DNA of 64,000 nt from Nonomuraea sp. NEAU-A123 (GTDB taxonomy: Bacteria; Actinomycetota; Actinomycetes; Streptosporangiales; Streptosporangiaceae): assembly GCF_018603905.1 (NCBI RefSeq), contig NZ_JAHFZZ010000037.1, positions 26,486 through 90,485 on the forward strand, in the 5' to 3' direction. How positions within the stretch are numbered: the stretch's first letter is position 1; each line of letters opens with the position of its first letter. The position numbers and the translations under genes are program-made. The notes beneath the pieces were generated by a model. That model saw only the letters and a list, made by a program, of their open reading frames with translations. It was not told the origin of the DNA and searched no databases. Of the stretch, positions 1 through 7,123 are shown in pieces.

Positions 1-144
1 GGTCCGGAGCCGGTCACCACCGGCGAGTACCGGCTGGGCGACGTCCGCCACATCGTCGCCTCTCCCGCGAGGGCGGCGGCGGAGCTGGGGTTCGCGGCGG
101 AGATCGGGTTCGGCGACGGCATCAAGGAGTTCGCGACTCTGTAA
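1..144 (+). CDS. NAD-dependent epimerase/dehydratase, C-terminal end (partial)
   Basis: Frame 1 is open from the first base to a TAA at 142-144 and gives 47 residues. They include a YRLGDVRHIVASPARAAAEL stretch, followed by LGF and a GDGIKEFA tail. This matches the C-terminus of extended-SDR nucleotide-sugar epimerases such as dTDP-sugar 4-epimerases, where RxGDxRH and the AxxELGF helix follow the substrate-binding segment. The catalytic YxxxK and the nucleotide-binding domain lie upstream of the window, so activity cannot be checked. A family 2 glycosyltransferase follows on the same strand at 948, beyond two reverse-strand genes, which fits a sugar or polysaccharide setting. Confidence 0.75.
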   Translation, partial: GPEPVTTGEYRLGDVRHIVASPARAAAELGFAAEIGFGDGIKEFATL

Positions 145-168
145 GCACCCCGTGAACAGACCGAAGGC

Positions 169-558
169 TTAGCCGGCCTGGTGGGCGATCTGGATCAGGT
201 TGCCGCAGGTGTCGTCGAGCACGGCGGTGGTCACCGGTCCCATGTCGGCGGGCTCCTGGGTGAAGCGCACGCCGAGGCCGCGGAGCCGCTCGTACTCGGA
301 CTTCACGTCGTCGACGGCGAACGAGGTGTAGGGGATGCCGTCGGCGACCAGCGCCTCCTTGAACGGCTGCACCGCCGGGTGGCTGCTGGGTTCGAGCACC
401 AGCTCGGTGCCGTCCGGGTCCTGCGGGGACACCACGGTCAGCCACCGGTCCTCGCCGAGCGGGACGTCGTGCTTCTTCACGAACCCCAGCACCTCGGTGT
501 AGAAGCGCAGCGCCTTCTCCTGGTCGTCAACGAGCACGCTCGCCAGGTTGATCCTCAT
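169..558 (-). CDS. VOC family (glyoxalase/bleomycin resistance-like) protein
   Basis: The 129-residue product is a single vicinal-oxygen-chelate domain. It opens with MRINLASVLVDDQEKALRFY, the usual first strand and helix, and ends with a DTCGNLIQI strand that carries the usual metal-ligand or ligand-equivalent position. The family covers metal-dependent lyases, dioxygenases and antibiotic-binding proteins, so the substrate is unknown. The ATG at 558 is chosen because it overlaps the TGA of the ArsR gene (ATGA, 555-558) and has an AGGGA ribosome site just upstream. An in-frame start at 591 would lie inside the ArsR gene. Co-translation with the ArsR regulator suggests the two are co-regulated. 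Confidence 0.85.
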   Translation of the reverse strand: MRINLASVLVDDQEKALRFYTEVLGFVKKHDVPLGEDRWLTVVSPQDPDGTELVLEPSSHPAVQPFKEALVADGIPYTSFAVDDVKSEYERLRGLGVRFTQEPADMGPVTTAVLDDTCGNLIQIAHQAG

Positions 559-863
559 GCCGGTTCCCTCTTCTCGGGCTTGGTGAGCCACCGCTCGATG
601 ATCGGTTCGAGCGGGCTGGTGTTGATGTAGTGGAACTTGTACCGGCCCTCGCGCCTGGTCTCGACCAGGCCGGCCGCCTCGAGAACGTCGAGATGCTGCG
701 AGACCGCCTGCCGCGACGAACCGAGCCCATGCTTGGTAGCCAGCCGGGCGCAGATCTCAAAGAGCGTCTGTCCGTCGCGGTCGGTCAGCTCGTCGAGGAT
801 CGTCCGGCGCGTGGAATCAGCCAAGGCCTTGAAGACGTCACCCACACGCCGCACCATAGGCAA
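555..863 (-). CDS. ArsR family winged-helix regulator
   Basis: The 102-residue product is a standalone ArsR-type winged helix. FKALADSTRRTILDEL is the typical first helix, SSRQAVSQHLDVLEAAGLV is the recognition helix, and RREGRYKFHYIN is the wing. No cysteine metal-binding box is visible, so it is probably of the non-metal ArsR group that often sits with VOC or SRPBCC genes. It is the first gene of a two-gene unit with the VOC protein, which it overlaps by 4 bp. The second Met (857) is an alternative start. It likely represses its own operon from the 84-bp gap shared with the divergent glycosyltransferase gene. Confidence 0.88.
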   Translation of the reverse strand: MPMVRRVGDVFKALADSTRRTILDELTDRDGQTLFEICARLATKHGLGSSRQAVSQHLDVLEAAGLVETRREGRYKFHYINTSPLEPIIERWLTKPEKREPA

Positions 864-947
864 GCCGATACTTGCATGTCAACTAGAAGATGGTTGTTCA
901 CGACTCTGTAAGAGCCGGCCGGAGGCTTCGGCTCTAGCCTCGGAGGC

Positions 948-1601
948 ATGATCGATGTCGTGCTGCCCTGCCTGAACGAGGCCGCCGCCCTGCCATGGGT
1001 GCTGGAACGCATGCCCGACGGCTACCGCCCGATCGTCGTGGACAACGGCTCCACGGACGGCTCGGAGCGGGTGGCCGCCGCGTACGGGGCGCTGGTCGTA
1101 TGGGAGCCGCTGCGCGGGTTCGGCGCGGCCTGCCACACCGGGCTGCTGGCGGCCACGGCCGAGCTGGTCTGCTTCATGGACGCCGACGCCTCCCTGGACC
1201 CGCGCCAACTCCCGCGCGTCGTCGAACCGGTCGCGTCGGGCGCAAGCGACCTGGCGCTGGGCCGCCGCCTCGCTGTGGGTGGCGCCTGGCCCGCGCACGC
1301 CCGGCTGGGGAACGCGGTGCTGGCCCGGCGGCTGCGGCGCGGCTCCGGCGTGCCGCTGACCGACCTCGGACCGATGCGGGCCTGCCGCCGCGCGGCGCTC
1401 GTCGAGCTGGGGCTGACGGACCGCCGGTTCGGCTACCCGCTGGAGATGGTGCTGCGGGCCGCCGCCGCGGGCTGGCGGATCTCGGAGACGGAGGTCGACT
1501 ACCTGCCGCGCGCCGGCCGCTCCAAGGTGACGGGCACGGTCCGCGGCACATGGCGCGCCATCTCCGACATGCGCGCCGTCCTGGCCACCCACCACGCCTG
1601 A
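948..1601 (+). CDS. Family 2 glycosyltransferase
   Basis: The 217-residue GT-A-fold protein begins IDVVLPCLNEAAALPWVLERMP and has the VVDNGSTDGS nucleotide-binding segment near residue 30. FMDADASLD is the DXD-like metal site near residue 75, and a later LTDLGPMRACRR stretch is typical of dolichyl/polyprenyl-phosphate mannose synthase-like enzymes of actinobacteria. There are no C-terminal membrane segments, so it is probably a soluble or peripheral enzyme that moves a sugar from a nucleotide donor. It starts 84 bp from the divergent ArsR gene. The acceptor is unknown. Confidence 0.88.
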   Translation: MIDVVLPCLNEAAALPWVLERMPDGYRPIVVDNGSTDGSERVAAAYGALVVWEPLRGFGAACHTGLLAATAELVCFMDADASLDPRQLPRVVEPVASGASDLALGRRLAVGGAWPAHARLGNAVLARRLRRGSGVPLTDLGPMRACRRAALVELGLTDRRFGYPLEMVLRAAAAGWRISETEVDYLPRAGRSKVTGTVRGTWRAISDMRAVLATHHA

Positions 1602-1620
1602 GCATGCCTGTTGAGCCGAA

Positions 1621-2559
1621 CTAGGGACAACGGACGATCATGCCCGCGTACGACAGGTTCCCGCCGAACCCGAAGAGCAGCATCGGCGCCCCCCGCCGCA
1701 CCTCACCCCGCTCCAGCAGCTTCGACAGCGCCAGCGGGACGCTCGCGGCCGAGGTGTTGCCCGATTCGACCACGTCACGGGCCACGATCGCGTTGACCGC
1801 GCCGAGCTTCTGCGCGATCGGCTCGATGATCCGCAGGTTCGCCTGGTGCAGCACCACGGCCGCCAGTTCCTCCGGCTTGACGCCGCCACGCTCGCACGCG
1901 CGCCGGGCGATGTCCGGCAGCCGCGTGGTGGCCCAGCGGTAGACGGTCTGGCCGTCCTGGGCGAACCGGGTGGGCGTGCCGCCGATCCGCACCGCACTGC
2001 CTAATTCGGGGGCCGAGCCCCAGACGACGGGCCCGATCTCCGGCTCCGCCGCCGCGCTCAGCACCGCCGCCCCGGCGCCGTCGCCGGTCAGTACGCACGT
2101 CGTACGGTCGGTCCAGTCGGTCACGGCCGTCATCTTGTCCGCGCCGACGACCAGCGCGTGAGTGGCGGCCCCGGCCTTGATCGTGTGGTCTGCCATGGCC
2201 AGCGCGTGGGTGAAGCCGGAGCACGAGACGCCCAGGTCCATGACGGCCGCGTCCGGCACGCCGAGCTTGGCCGCGACGCGGGAGGCGATGTTCGGGGCCC
2301 GCTCGGTCTGGGTGCAGGTGGCCACGAGCACGAGGTCGATGTCGGACGCGTCGAGCCCGCTGCCCGCCAGCGCCTTGGCCGCCGCGTGCCCGGCCAGCTC
2401 GGTCACGCCCTCCTCCGGCCCGGCCATGTGCCTGGTACGGATCCCGACCCGCTTGGCGATCCACTCGTCGGAGGTGTCGACCATGGCGGCGAGGTCGTCG
2501 TTCGTCAGCACTTTGGCGGGTTGGTAGTGGCCGGTGGCGACGATGCGTGATCCGTTCAT
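1621..2559 (-). CDS. 3-oxoacyl-ACP synthase III family (KAS III/FabH-like)
   Basis: The 312-residue thiolase-fold condensing enzyme begins MNGSRIVATGHYQPAKVL. The nucleophile is Cys113 in GVSCSGF, followed by the catalytic His in VLHQANLRI and Asn in ESGNTSAASVPLAL; all three residues of the KAS III triad are present. KAS III enzymes condense an acyl-CoA with malonyl-ACP, and in secondary metabolism they transfer or join acyl groups. The isolated position next to a divergent TetR regulator suggests a specialised role rather than housekeeping fatty-acid initiation. The start at 2559 is chosen over long upstream in-frame codons because those run antisense through the TetR gene. Confidence 0.9.
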   Translation of the reverse strand: MNGSRIVATGHYQPAKVLTNDDLAAMVDTSDEWIAKRVGIRTRHMAGPEEGVTELAGHAAAKALAGSGLDASDIDLVLVATCTQTERAPNIASRVAAKLGVPDAAVMDLGVSCSGFTHALAMADHTIKAGAATHALVVGADKMTAVTDWTDRTTCVLTGDGAGAAVLSAAAEPEIGPVVWGSAPELGSAVRIGGTPTRFAQDGQTVYRWATTRLPDIARRACERGGVKPEELAAVVLHQANLRIIEPIAQKLGAVNAIVARDVVESGNTSAASVPLALSKLLERGEVRRGAPMLLFGFGGNLSYAGMIVRCP

Positions 2560-2561
2560 GG

Positions 2562-2600
2562 GCCGGACTATAGCAACCGACCGTTCGGACGCTAAAATGG
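2562..2600. promoter_or_regulatory. Divergent promoter with candidate TetR operator
   Basis: The 45-bp gap between the KAS III-like gene and the divergent TetR gene contains CCGACCGTTCGG, a short imperfect palindrome of the kind TetR repressors use. Its position between two divergent starts suggests autoregulation plus control of the synthase. The assignment rests on position and symmetry only. Confidence 0.4.
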
Positions 2601-2604
2601 CTCG

Positions 2605-3222
2605 ATGAGCCCGCGCAGATCCGTGGCAGAGGCCCTCGGCACCCGCTCCACCATTCTCGACCGCTCGGTCGGCATCGCCTCCGTCGAGGGGCTGGAAGGG
2701 CTGACCATCGGCCGCCTCGCGACCGAGCTCGGCATGAGCAAGTCCGGTGTGCTCGGGCACTTCGGCTCGAAAGAGGCGTTGCAACTGGCGGTGCTGGACC
2801 GGGCGGGCGAGGTCTTCCGCGCGGAGGTCTGGGAGCCCGTCGTCCGGATCGAGCCCGGAATGCCGCGGCTGCGGGCGCTCTGCGAGGCGTGGATCTCCTA
2901 CCTGGAGCGCGGGGTCTTTCCCGGCGGCTGCTTCTTCGTCGCCGCGGCCCACGAGTTCGACGGGCGCGCGGGGGCGGTACGTGACGCGGTGGAGGCCCGG
3001 TTCGACACCTGGCGGGCGCGGCTGCTCAAGGAGACGCGGCGGGCCGTGGCCGCCGGGGACCTGCCGGGCGGCGTCGATGCCGAACAGCTCGTGTTCGAGC
3101 TGCACGGCCTGGTCATGTCGCTGAACCACACCTTGCAACTGCACGGCGACCGCCAGGCCGTCACATGGGCGCGCAGGGCCGTACGGGCTCGTCTCGGCAT
3201 TTCGCCAGCGGCCATCTCGTAA
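2605..3222 (+). CDS. TetR/AcrR family transcriptional regulator
   Basis: The 205-residue product has an N-terminal TetR DNA-binding domain: TRSTILDRSVGIASVEGLEGLTIG in outline, then LATELGMSKSGVLGHFGSKEAL as helix-turn-helix. A ligand-binding half follows with WEPVV and GGCFFVAAAHEFDGR, as in the TetR_C_47-like group that ends in HTLQLHGD. It is divergent from the KAS III-like gene across 45 bp and probably represses it together with its own gene in response to a small lipophilic ligand. The ligand cannot be named from sequence. Confidence 0.9.
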   Translation: MSPRRSVAEALGTRSTILDRSVGIASVEGLEGLTIGRLATELGMSKSGVLGHFGSKEALQLAVLDRAGEVFRAEVWEPVVRIEPGMPRLRALCEAWISYLERGVFPGGCFFVAAAHEFDGRAGAVRDAVEARFDTWRARLLKETRRAVAAGDLPGGVDAEQLVFELHGLVMSLNHTLQLHGDRQAVTWARRAVRARLGISPAAIS

Positions 3223-3286
3223 GACGGCGCGCTTAAGAGGCCGCGCGTCCCCGCTGGGTGCGGCGTCGGCATGGGGGTCGGTCGGG

Positions 3287-3499
3287 TCAGCTCGCCGAGA
3301 GCTCCTCGAAGAGCGTCAGCGCCGCTTGGCGTACGTCCTGCGGCGCGAGTCCGTCGAGTGTCTGCCTTGCCTGGAAGACGTCGCGTGTGGTGGCCAGCGT
3401 GATGGCCACGGACGCGGCCGCCGCGCGGTCCAGCGAGCCCGCCGGTGCGGCGTCGGCCAGCTGCTGGGCGCTCGCGGCGAGGTCGAGGTTGTCTCTCAA
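3287..3499 (-). CDS. Small hypothetical protein (70 aa)
   Basis: The 70-residue, Ala-rich, mostly helical protein ends LTLFEELSAS. The start is a TTG at 3499 preceded by GAGGAGG (3503-3509) at good spacing, which is the strongest evidence that it is a real gene. No family is recognised. The residue pattern, with regular Leu and Ala and few charges, resembles a short helical bundle. It stands alone between the TetR gene and the response regulator, so context says little. A spurious reading frame is possible but the ribosome site argues against it. Confidence 0.5.
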   Translation of the reverse strand: MRDNLDLAASAQQLADAAPAGSLDRAAAASVAITLATTRDVFQARQTLDGLAPQDVRQAALTLFEELSAS

Positions 3500-3622
3500 C
3501 GGGCCTCCTCGGTGATAGCGGGTCGGCCCATTGCATCACCTGGAAGGGTGTTTCATCCACTGTTAGGGCCGTTCCCGATTCGTCGGTCGAATACGTCCCC
3601 GCCTACCCCGTCCGGCCACGTA

Positions 3623-4327
3623 TTACGCACCCGGCACCGTGAGGCCCGATTCGTAGGCGGTAATCACCGCCTGCACCCTGTCGCGTAGCCCGAGCTTGGC
3701 GAGCAGATTGCTGACGTGTGTCTTCACGGTGTGCTCGCTGACCACCATGGCCTGCGCGATCTCCGCGTTCGACAGCCCGCGTGCGATGAGCTGCAGCGTC
3801 TCGCGTTCTCTGGCAGTCAGTACGTCCAGCGCGCCGGTGGGCCGGGCGGTCGGCCGGGAGGTGAACTCGGAGATCAACCTCCTGGTCACCGTCGGCGCCA
3901 GCAGCGATTCCCCCTCCGCGACCACCCGTACGGCGTTGACCAGGTCATCACGGCGCACATCCTTGAGCAGGAACCCGCTGGCGCCCGCCCGCAGCGCGTC
4001 ATAGATGTAGTCGTCGTGGTCGAACGTGGTGAGCATGAGCACCCGGCAGCCCGTCTCCGCGCACACGATCTTGGCGGCCTCGATGCCGTCCATCCTGGGC
4101 ATGCGGATGTCGAGCAGCAGCACGTCCGCCTCGTGCTCGCGGACCGCGGCGATCGCCTGGACCCCGTCGGCCGCCTCGGCGACCACGTCGATGTCCGGCT
4201 GGGCGTCGAGGATCATCGCGAATCCGCCCCGGACCAGCTCCTGATCGTCGGCGACCACGACCCGGATGCTCGGGGACGCGTCCAGGCCGCCGCCGGCGGT
4301 TGGGCCGACAACGGTCCGGCCGGTCAT
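3623..4327 (-). CDS. NarL/LuxR-type response regulator
   Basis: The 234-residue product has a receiver domain from about residue 20. VVVADDQELVRGG holds the acidic pair, Asp73 in LLLDIRMPRMDG is the phosphoacceptor, and TTFD and LLKDV are the switch Thr and Lys positions. A C-terminal LuxR helix-turn-helix follows (LTARERETLQLIARGLSNAEI). The ATG at 4327 overlaps the TGA of the sensor kinase gene (ATGA), so the two are translated together. It would bind DNA when phosphorylated by that kinase. Targets are unknown; the neighbouring membrane protein gene at 5530-6114 is a candidate. Confidence 0.93.
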   Translation of the reverse strand: MTGRTVVGPTAGGGLDASPSIRVVVADDQELVRGGFAMILDAQPDIDVVAEAADGVQAIAAVREHEADVLLLDIRMPRMDGIEAAKIVCAETGCRVLMLTTFDHDDYIYDALRAGASGFLLKDVRRDDLVNAVRVVAEGESLLAPTVTRRLISEFTSRPTARPTGALDVLTARERETLQLIARGLSNAEIAQAMVVSEHTVKTHVSNLLAKLGLRDRVQAVITAYESGLTVPGA

Positions 4328-5493
4328 GCCTGGGCCAGCGGGAGTCGTACCGACACCTGGAAGCCCGGCCCGTCCGTGCGGCGACCGGCCACGGCGGTGC
4401 CACCGCAGGCGGCGGCGCGCTCCCGGATGCCGATCAGCCCGTGCCCGCCCGAAGGCAGTCCGGGCCCGTCGATCGCGCGCCCCCGGCCGTCGTCGGTGAT
4501 GTCGAGCAGCAAGGTGTCGTCCTCCCAGGTGAGCCGGATGTCCGCGTGGTTCGCGCCGGCGTGCTTGACGATGTTGGTGAGCGCTTCCTGCGTGACCCGG
4601 TACGCGGCGACGGCGCAGTCGGGCGAGACCGGACGCGGCCGGCCGGCCGAGGCGAACCCCACCCGAAGCCCCGTATGCGAGACCTGGTCCGCCAGGGCGG
4701 GCAGGTCGTCGATGGTGGGCTGGGGCGCGCGCGGCGCCTCCTCGTCCTTCAGCACGCCCAGCATCCGGCGGAGCTGCATCATCGCGTCCCGCCCCGCCGC
4801 GGCGATCGCGTCGAAGGCGGCCTCCGCCCGGGCCGGGTTGCTCCTGACCACCACGGGCCCCGCCTCCGCCTGGACGACCATGAGGCTGACCGCGTGGGCG
4901 AGGATGTCGTGCATGTCGCGGGCGATCCTGGCGCGCTCGTGCTCGGCGGCGCGTTCCGCTTCCACTTGTCGCTCCCTTTCCAGCCGTTCGGCCCGTTCCT
5001 CCAGCGCGGCGGCGTGGGCGCGGGAGGTGGCCGAGGCCCTGCCGATGGCGTACGCGGCGACGAACAGCACGGTCCCGCGCAGCGCGGTCTCCGACGAGCC
5101 GACCAGGAGCAGGCCACCGGCGATGGTCATGGCGAACACGGTGATCCGCTGCCAGGTGCCGGAGTAGGCGGCGACCGTGTAGAGCGCGACCAGCCCGCCG
5201 TACCAGATGGGCTGGCGCGCGACGTGGTCGGCGAGATCGTAGAGGGCGCCCGTGCACAGACTGGTGATCAGTACGGTGATCGGCGCCCGCCGCCGCCAGA
5301 TCAGCGGCAGCGACGCGAGGATCACCACCAGGTACCCCCACAAGTCCCAGGGTTGGCCATCCTGCCCGTTATCGGACAGCAGCGGCCAGAGCTGGGCGAT
5401 CAGGATCACCGCGGTGAGCGCGCCGTCCACCCAGAGGTGAGGGAGCGCCCGGATCCTTCGCCGCAGGATGTCAATAAGCGACAAGTCGGACAC
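4324..5493 (-). CDS. Sensor histidine kinase (HisKA_3 type)
   Basis: The 389-residue kinase has an N-terminal block of about four membrane segments over roughly residues 22-150. A short coiled linker follows (ERAERLERERQVEAERAA), then the HisKA_3 dimerisation helix with phosphoacceptor His195 in ARIARDMHDILAH. The HATPase_c domain has the N box EALTNIVKHAG and the DDGRG and GHGLIGIRERA ATP-lid motifs. The start is GTG at 5493. It forms an operon with the response regulator through a 4-bp overlap. No extracytoplasmic sensing domain is visible, so the signal is probably membrane-borne or physical. Confidence 0.93.
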   Translation of the reverse strand: MSDLSLIDILRRRIRALPHLWVDGALTAVILIAQLWPLLSDNGQDGQPWDLWGYLVVILASLPLIWRRRAPITVLITSLCTGALYDLADHVARQPIWYGGLVALYTVAAYSGTWQRITVFAMTIAGGLLLVGSSETALRGTVLFVAAYAIGRASATSRAHAAALEERAERLERERQVEAERAAEHERARIARDMHDILAHAVSLMVVQAEAGPVVVRSNPARAEAAFDAIAAAGRDAMMQLRRMLGVLKDEEAPRAPQPTIDDLPALADQVSHTGLRVGFASAGRPRPVSPDCAVAAYRVTQEALTNIVKHAGANHADIRLTWEDDTLLLDITDDGRGRAIDGPGLPSGGHGLIGIRERAAACGGTAVAGRRTDGPGFQVSVRLPLAQA

Positions 5494-5529
5494 AGTGCCT
5501 CATCTTTCCGCACTTTTACCGGAGGGCTC

Positions 5530-6114
5530 TCAGGCGTGAGCGGGGACGCGCCGCAGCGCCGGCGTGCGGCGGCTCATCAGCGGCAGGAACGAGACGAACA
5601 GCAGGACCGCGCCCACCGGGATGAGGTCCTTGTTGACCGCCGATAGCACGATCTCGGCCAGCACCGCGACCGGCACCCAGAACTTGACCATCCGGTGCCC
5701 GGCGAGCAGGCCGGCGAAGGCGAGCTGGGCGACGTAGAACAGGATCGGGCCCACGCTGTAGACGACCACCGACACGCCCGGCACCGCCTGTACCTGCGTG
5801 AACATCGAGCTCATCGCGTCATGGTCGGCCGCCAGGAAGCCGATGACGATGTCGATCGTGAACTGGGCGGCCGCGCAGCCGATCCCGACGACGCCCCCGA
5901 TTAGGGCCGTGGTGGCGAGCGCCGACCGCCCCAGCATGCTCCGCATTTCCCAAAATATCGGGACGAATAGCGTCAAAGCACCAAGAAAGGCTAGGTGTCC
6001 GACGGTCCAGGCCACGCCGGGACCGCGGACGCCGTCGAGACCGTCGACGATTCTGAGCACGCCGTAGGCCAGGACGAGCAGCGGGGCGGCGATGAGCGCG
6101 GTGCGATTCTTCAT
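5530..6114 (-). CDS. Multi-pass membrane protein (unknown function)
   Basis: The 194-residue protein has about six hydrophobic segments: ALIAAPLLVLAYGVLRI, WTVGHLAFLGALTLFVPIF, ATTALIGGVVGIGCAAAQF, a VVVYSVGPILFYV segment, VAVLAEIVLSAV and LIPVGAVLLFVSFLPL. The start at 6114 has AGGAGAA just upstream. It ends 36 bp before the sensor-kinase start on the same strand, so the two may be co-transcribed. No family is recognised; the layout resembles small actinobacterial membrane proteins of the DUF4386 type, without clear motifs. Confidence 0.8.
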   Translation of the reverse strand: MKNRTALIAAPLLVLAYGVLRIVDGLDGVRGPGVAWTVGHLAFLGALTLFVPIFWEMRSMLGRSALATTALIGGVVGIGCAAAQFTIDIVIGFLAADHDAMSSMFTQVQAVPGVSVVVYSVGPILFYVAQLAFAGLLAGHRMVKFWVPVAVLAEIVLSAVNKDLIPVGAVLLFVSFLPLMSRRTPALRRVPAHA

Positions 6115-6246
6115 GGTCGGTTCTCCTCGGAGGCGGGGGATATGCAGCCAATCCTCGGAGTTCGCCACTCGAATGGGATCGCCGTGACGGGCGATCCTCG
6201 CCCTCCCTCTCAAGAGTGAGTCCGGTCGCCCGCACGGGCGACCCTG

Positions 6247-6282
6247 CCGACAATTATGGAGTGCTTGACAAGTCTTATTGTC
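6247..6282 (+). promoter_or_regulatory. Promoter/operator upstream of SRPBCC gene (shared 16-bp element)
   Basis: GACAA-N6-TTGTC lies at 6267-6282, inside TTGACAAGTCTTATTGTCGG. The TTGACA is a perfect -35 hexamer for the + strand. A second copy of the outer half, CCGACAAT at 6247-6254, is the exact reverse complement of ATTGTCGG at 6277-6284, giving a wider inverted repeat. The same element occurs upstream of the alpha/beta hydrolase at 12363-12378, which implies a common regulator. Confidence 0.6.
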
Positions 6283-6330
6283 GGTGGAAGGGTCGATAAC
6301 ACCGAAAGGACATCCACCGAGGAGCCGGTC

Positions 6331-7080
6331 ATGCCGCACGAGTTCGAGGTAAGTCACGAGATCGAGCTGGACGCCTCACCCGAGGAGGTCTGGCAGGCGA
6401 TCGCCGAAGGGCCGGGCATCGACTCCTGGTTCATGGGCCATAGCGAACTGGAGCCCCGCGAGGGCGGCAGAGGCACGCAGACCTTCGGCGGCGACTTCAC
6501 CATGGGCTCGACCGTCACCGCGTGGGAGCCGGGCAAGCGGCTCGCCTACCGCGGCGACGAGAACCCCGAAGACGGCACGTTCATGGCCTTCGAATACCTC
6601 ATCGAAGGCCGCGAGCGCGGCAGCACGGTGCTCCGCTTCGTGCACAACGGCTTCCTCGGCGACGACTGGGAGTCCGAGTACGACGCGCTGAAGATCGGCG
6701 ACCTCCAATACCTCAACAAGCTGGCCGCCTACCTCAAGCACTTCCGCGGCCGGATCTCGACGCACAACCTCATGCTCTGGGGCCCGCGGGCGTCGCACGC
6801 TCAGGCGTGGGCCGCCTTCCAGAACGTGCTCGGCCTGACCGGCGGCATCGCCGCGGGCGACCGGGTCACGATCACGCTCGACGGGGTCGCGCCGGAGGAA
6901 GGCGTGGTCGAGTGGGTCACGAATCCCGGAGCGTTCATCGGGGTGCGGACCGGCGACGGGCTCTACATGTTCATCCACGGTCAGGGCACGGTCGTGGTCG
7001 AGCACCACGCCTACACCGACATCGACGGGCAGGCGCTGGAGCAGTCCTGGCAGGGCTGGCTGGCGAAGGCCTTCGCTTAG
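6331..7080 (+). CDS. SRPBCC (AHSA1/START-like) domain protein
   Basis: The 249-residue product has an N-terminal SRPBCC domain: HEFEVSHEIELDASPEEVWQ, then GPGIDSWFMG and LRFVHNGFLGDDW. These are hallmarks of the AHSA1-type START fold, which wraps a hydrophobic ligand. After about residue 145 a second, less clear segment ends in WQGWLAKAFA. The ATG at 6331 follows GAGGAG (6318-6323) and matches the domain start; the open frame extends upstream but without domain content. It is convergent with the peptidase gene across a strong hairpin. The ligand or reaction is unknown. Confidence 0.85.
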   Translation: MPHEFEVSHEIELDASPEEVWQAIAEGPGIDSWFMGHSELEPREGGRGTQTFGGDFTMGSTVTAWEPGKRLAYRGDENPEDGTFMAFEYLIEGRERGSTVLRFVHNGFLGDDWESEYDALKIGDLQYLNKLAAYLKHFRGRISTHNLMLWGPRASHAQAWAAFQNVLGLTGGIAAGDRVTITLDGVAPEEGVVEWVTNPGAFIGVRTGDGLYMFIHGQGTVVVEHHAYTDIDGQALEQSWQGWLAKAFA

Positions 7081-7089
7081 AGAGGCATC

Positions 7090-7111
7090 GGGCCCGGCAG
7101 TCGCCGGGCCC
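7090..7111. terminator. Bidirectional hairpin terminator
   Basis: GGGCCCGGC (7090-7098), loop AGTC, GCCGGGCCC (7103-7111) form a perfect 9-bp stem. It sits between the convergent SRPBCC and peptidase genes and probably serves both. There is no long T tract, as is common in actinobacteria. Confidence 0.75.
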
Positions 7112-7123
7112 GGAGGCCCGTGG

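Noticed and set aside
2560..3144. Upstream extension of the KAS III-like gene
   Set aside because: It overlaps the TetR gene in antisense and adds no KAS III feature.
4300..5646. Plus-strand frame of 448 codons
   Set aside because: Antisense to the sensor kinase, whose H box and ATP motifs are clear.
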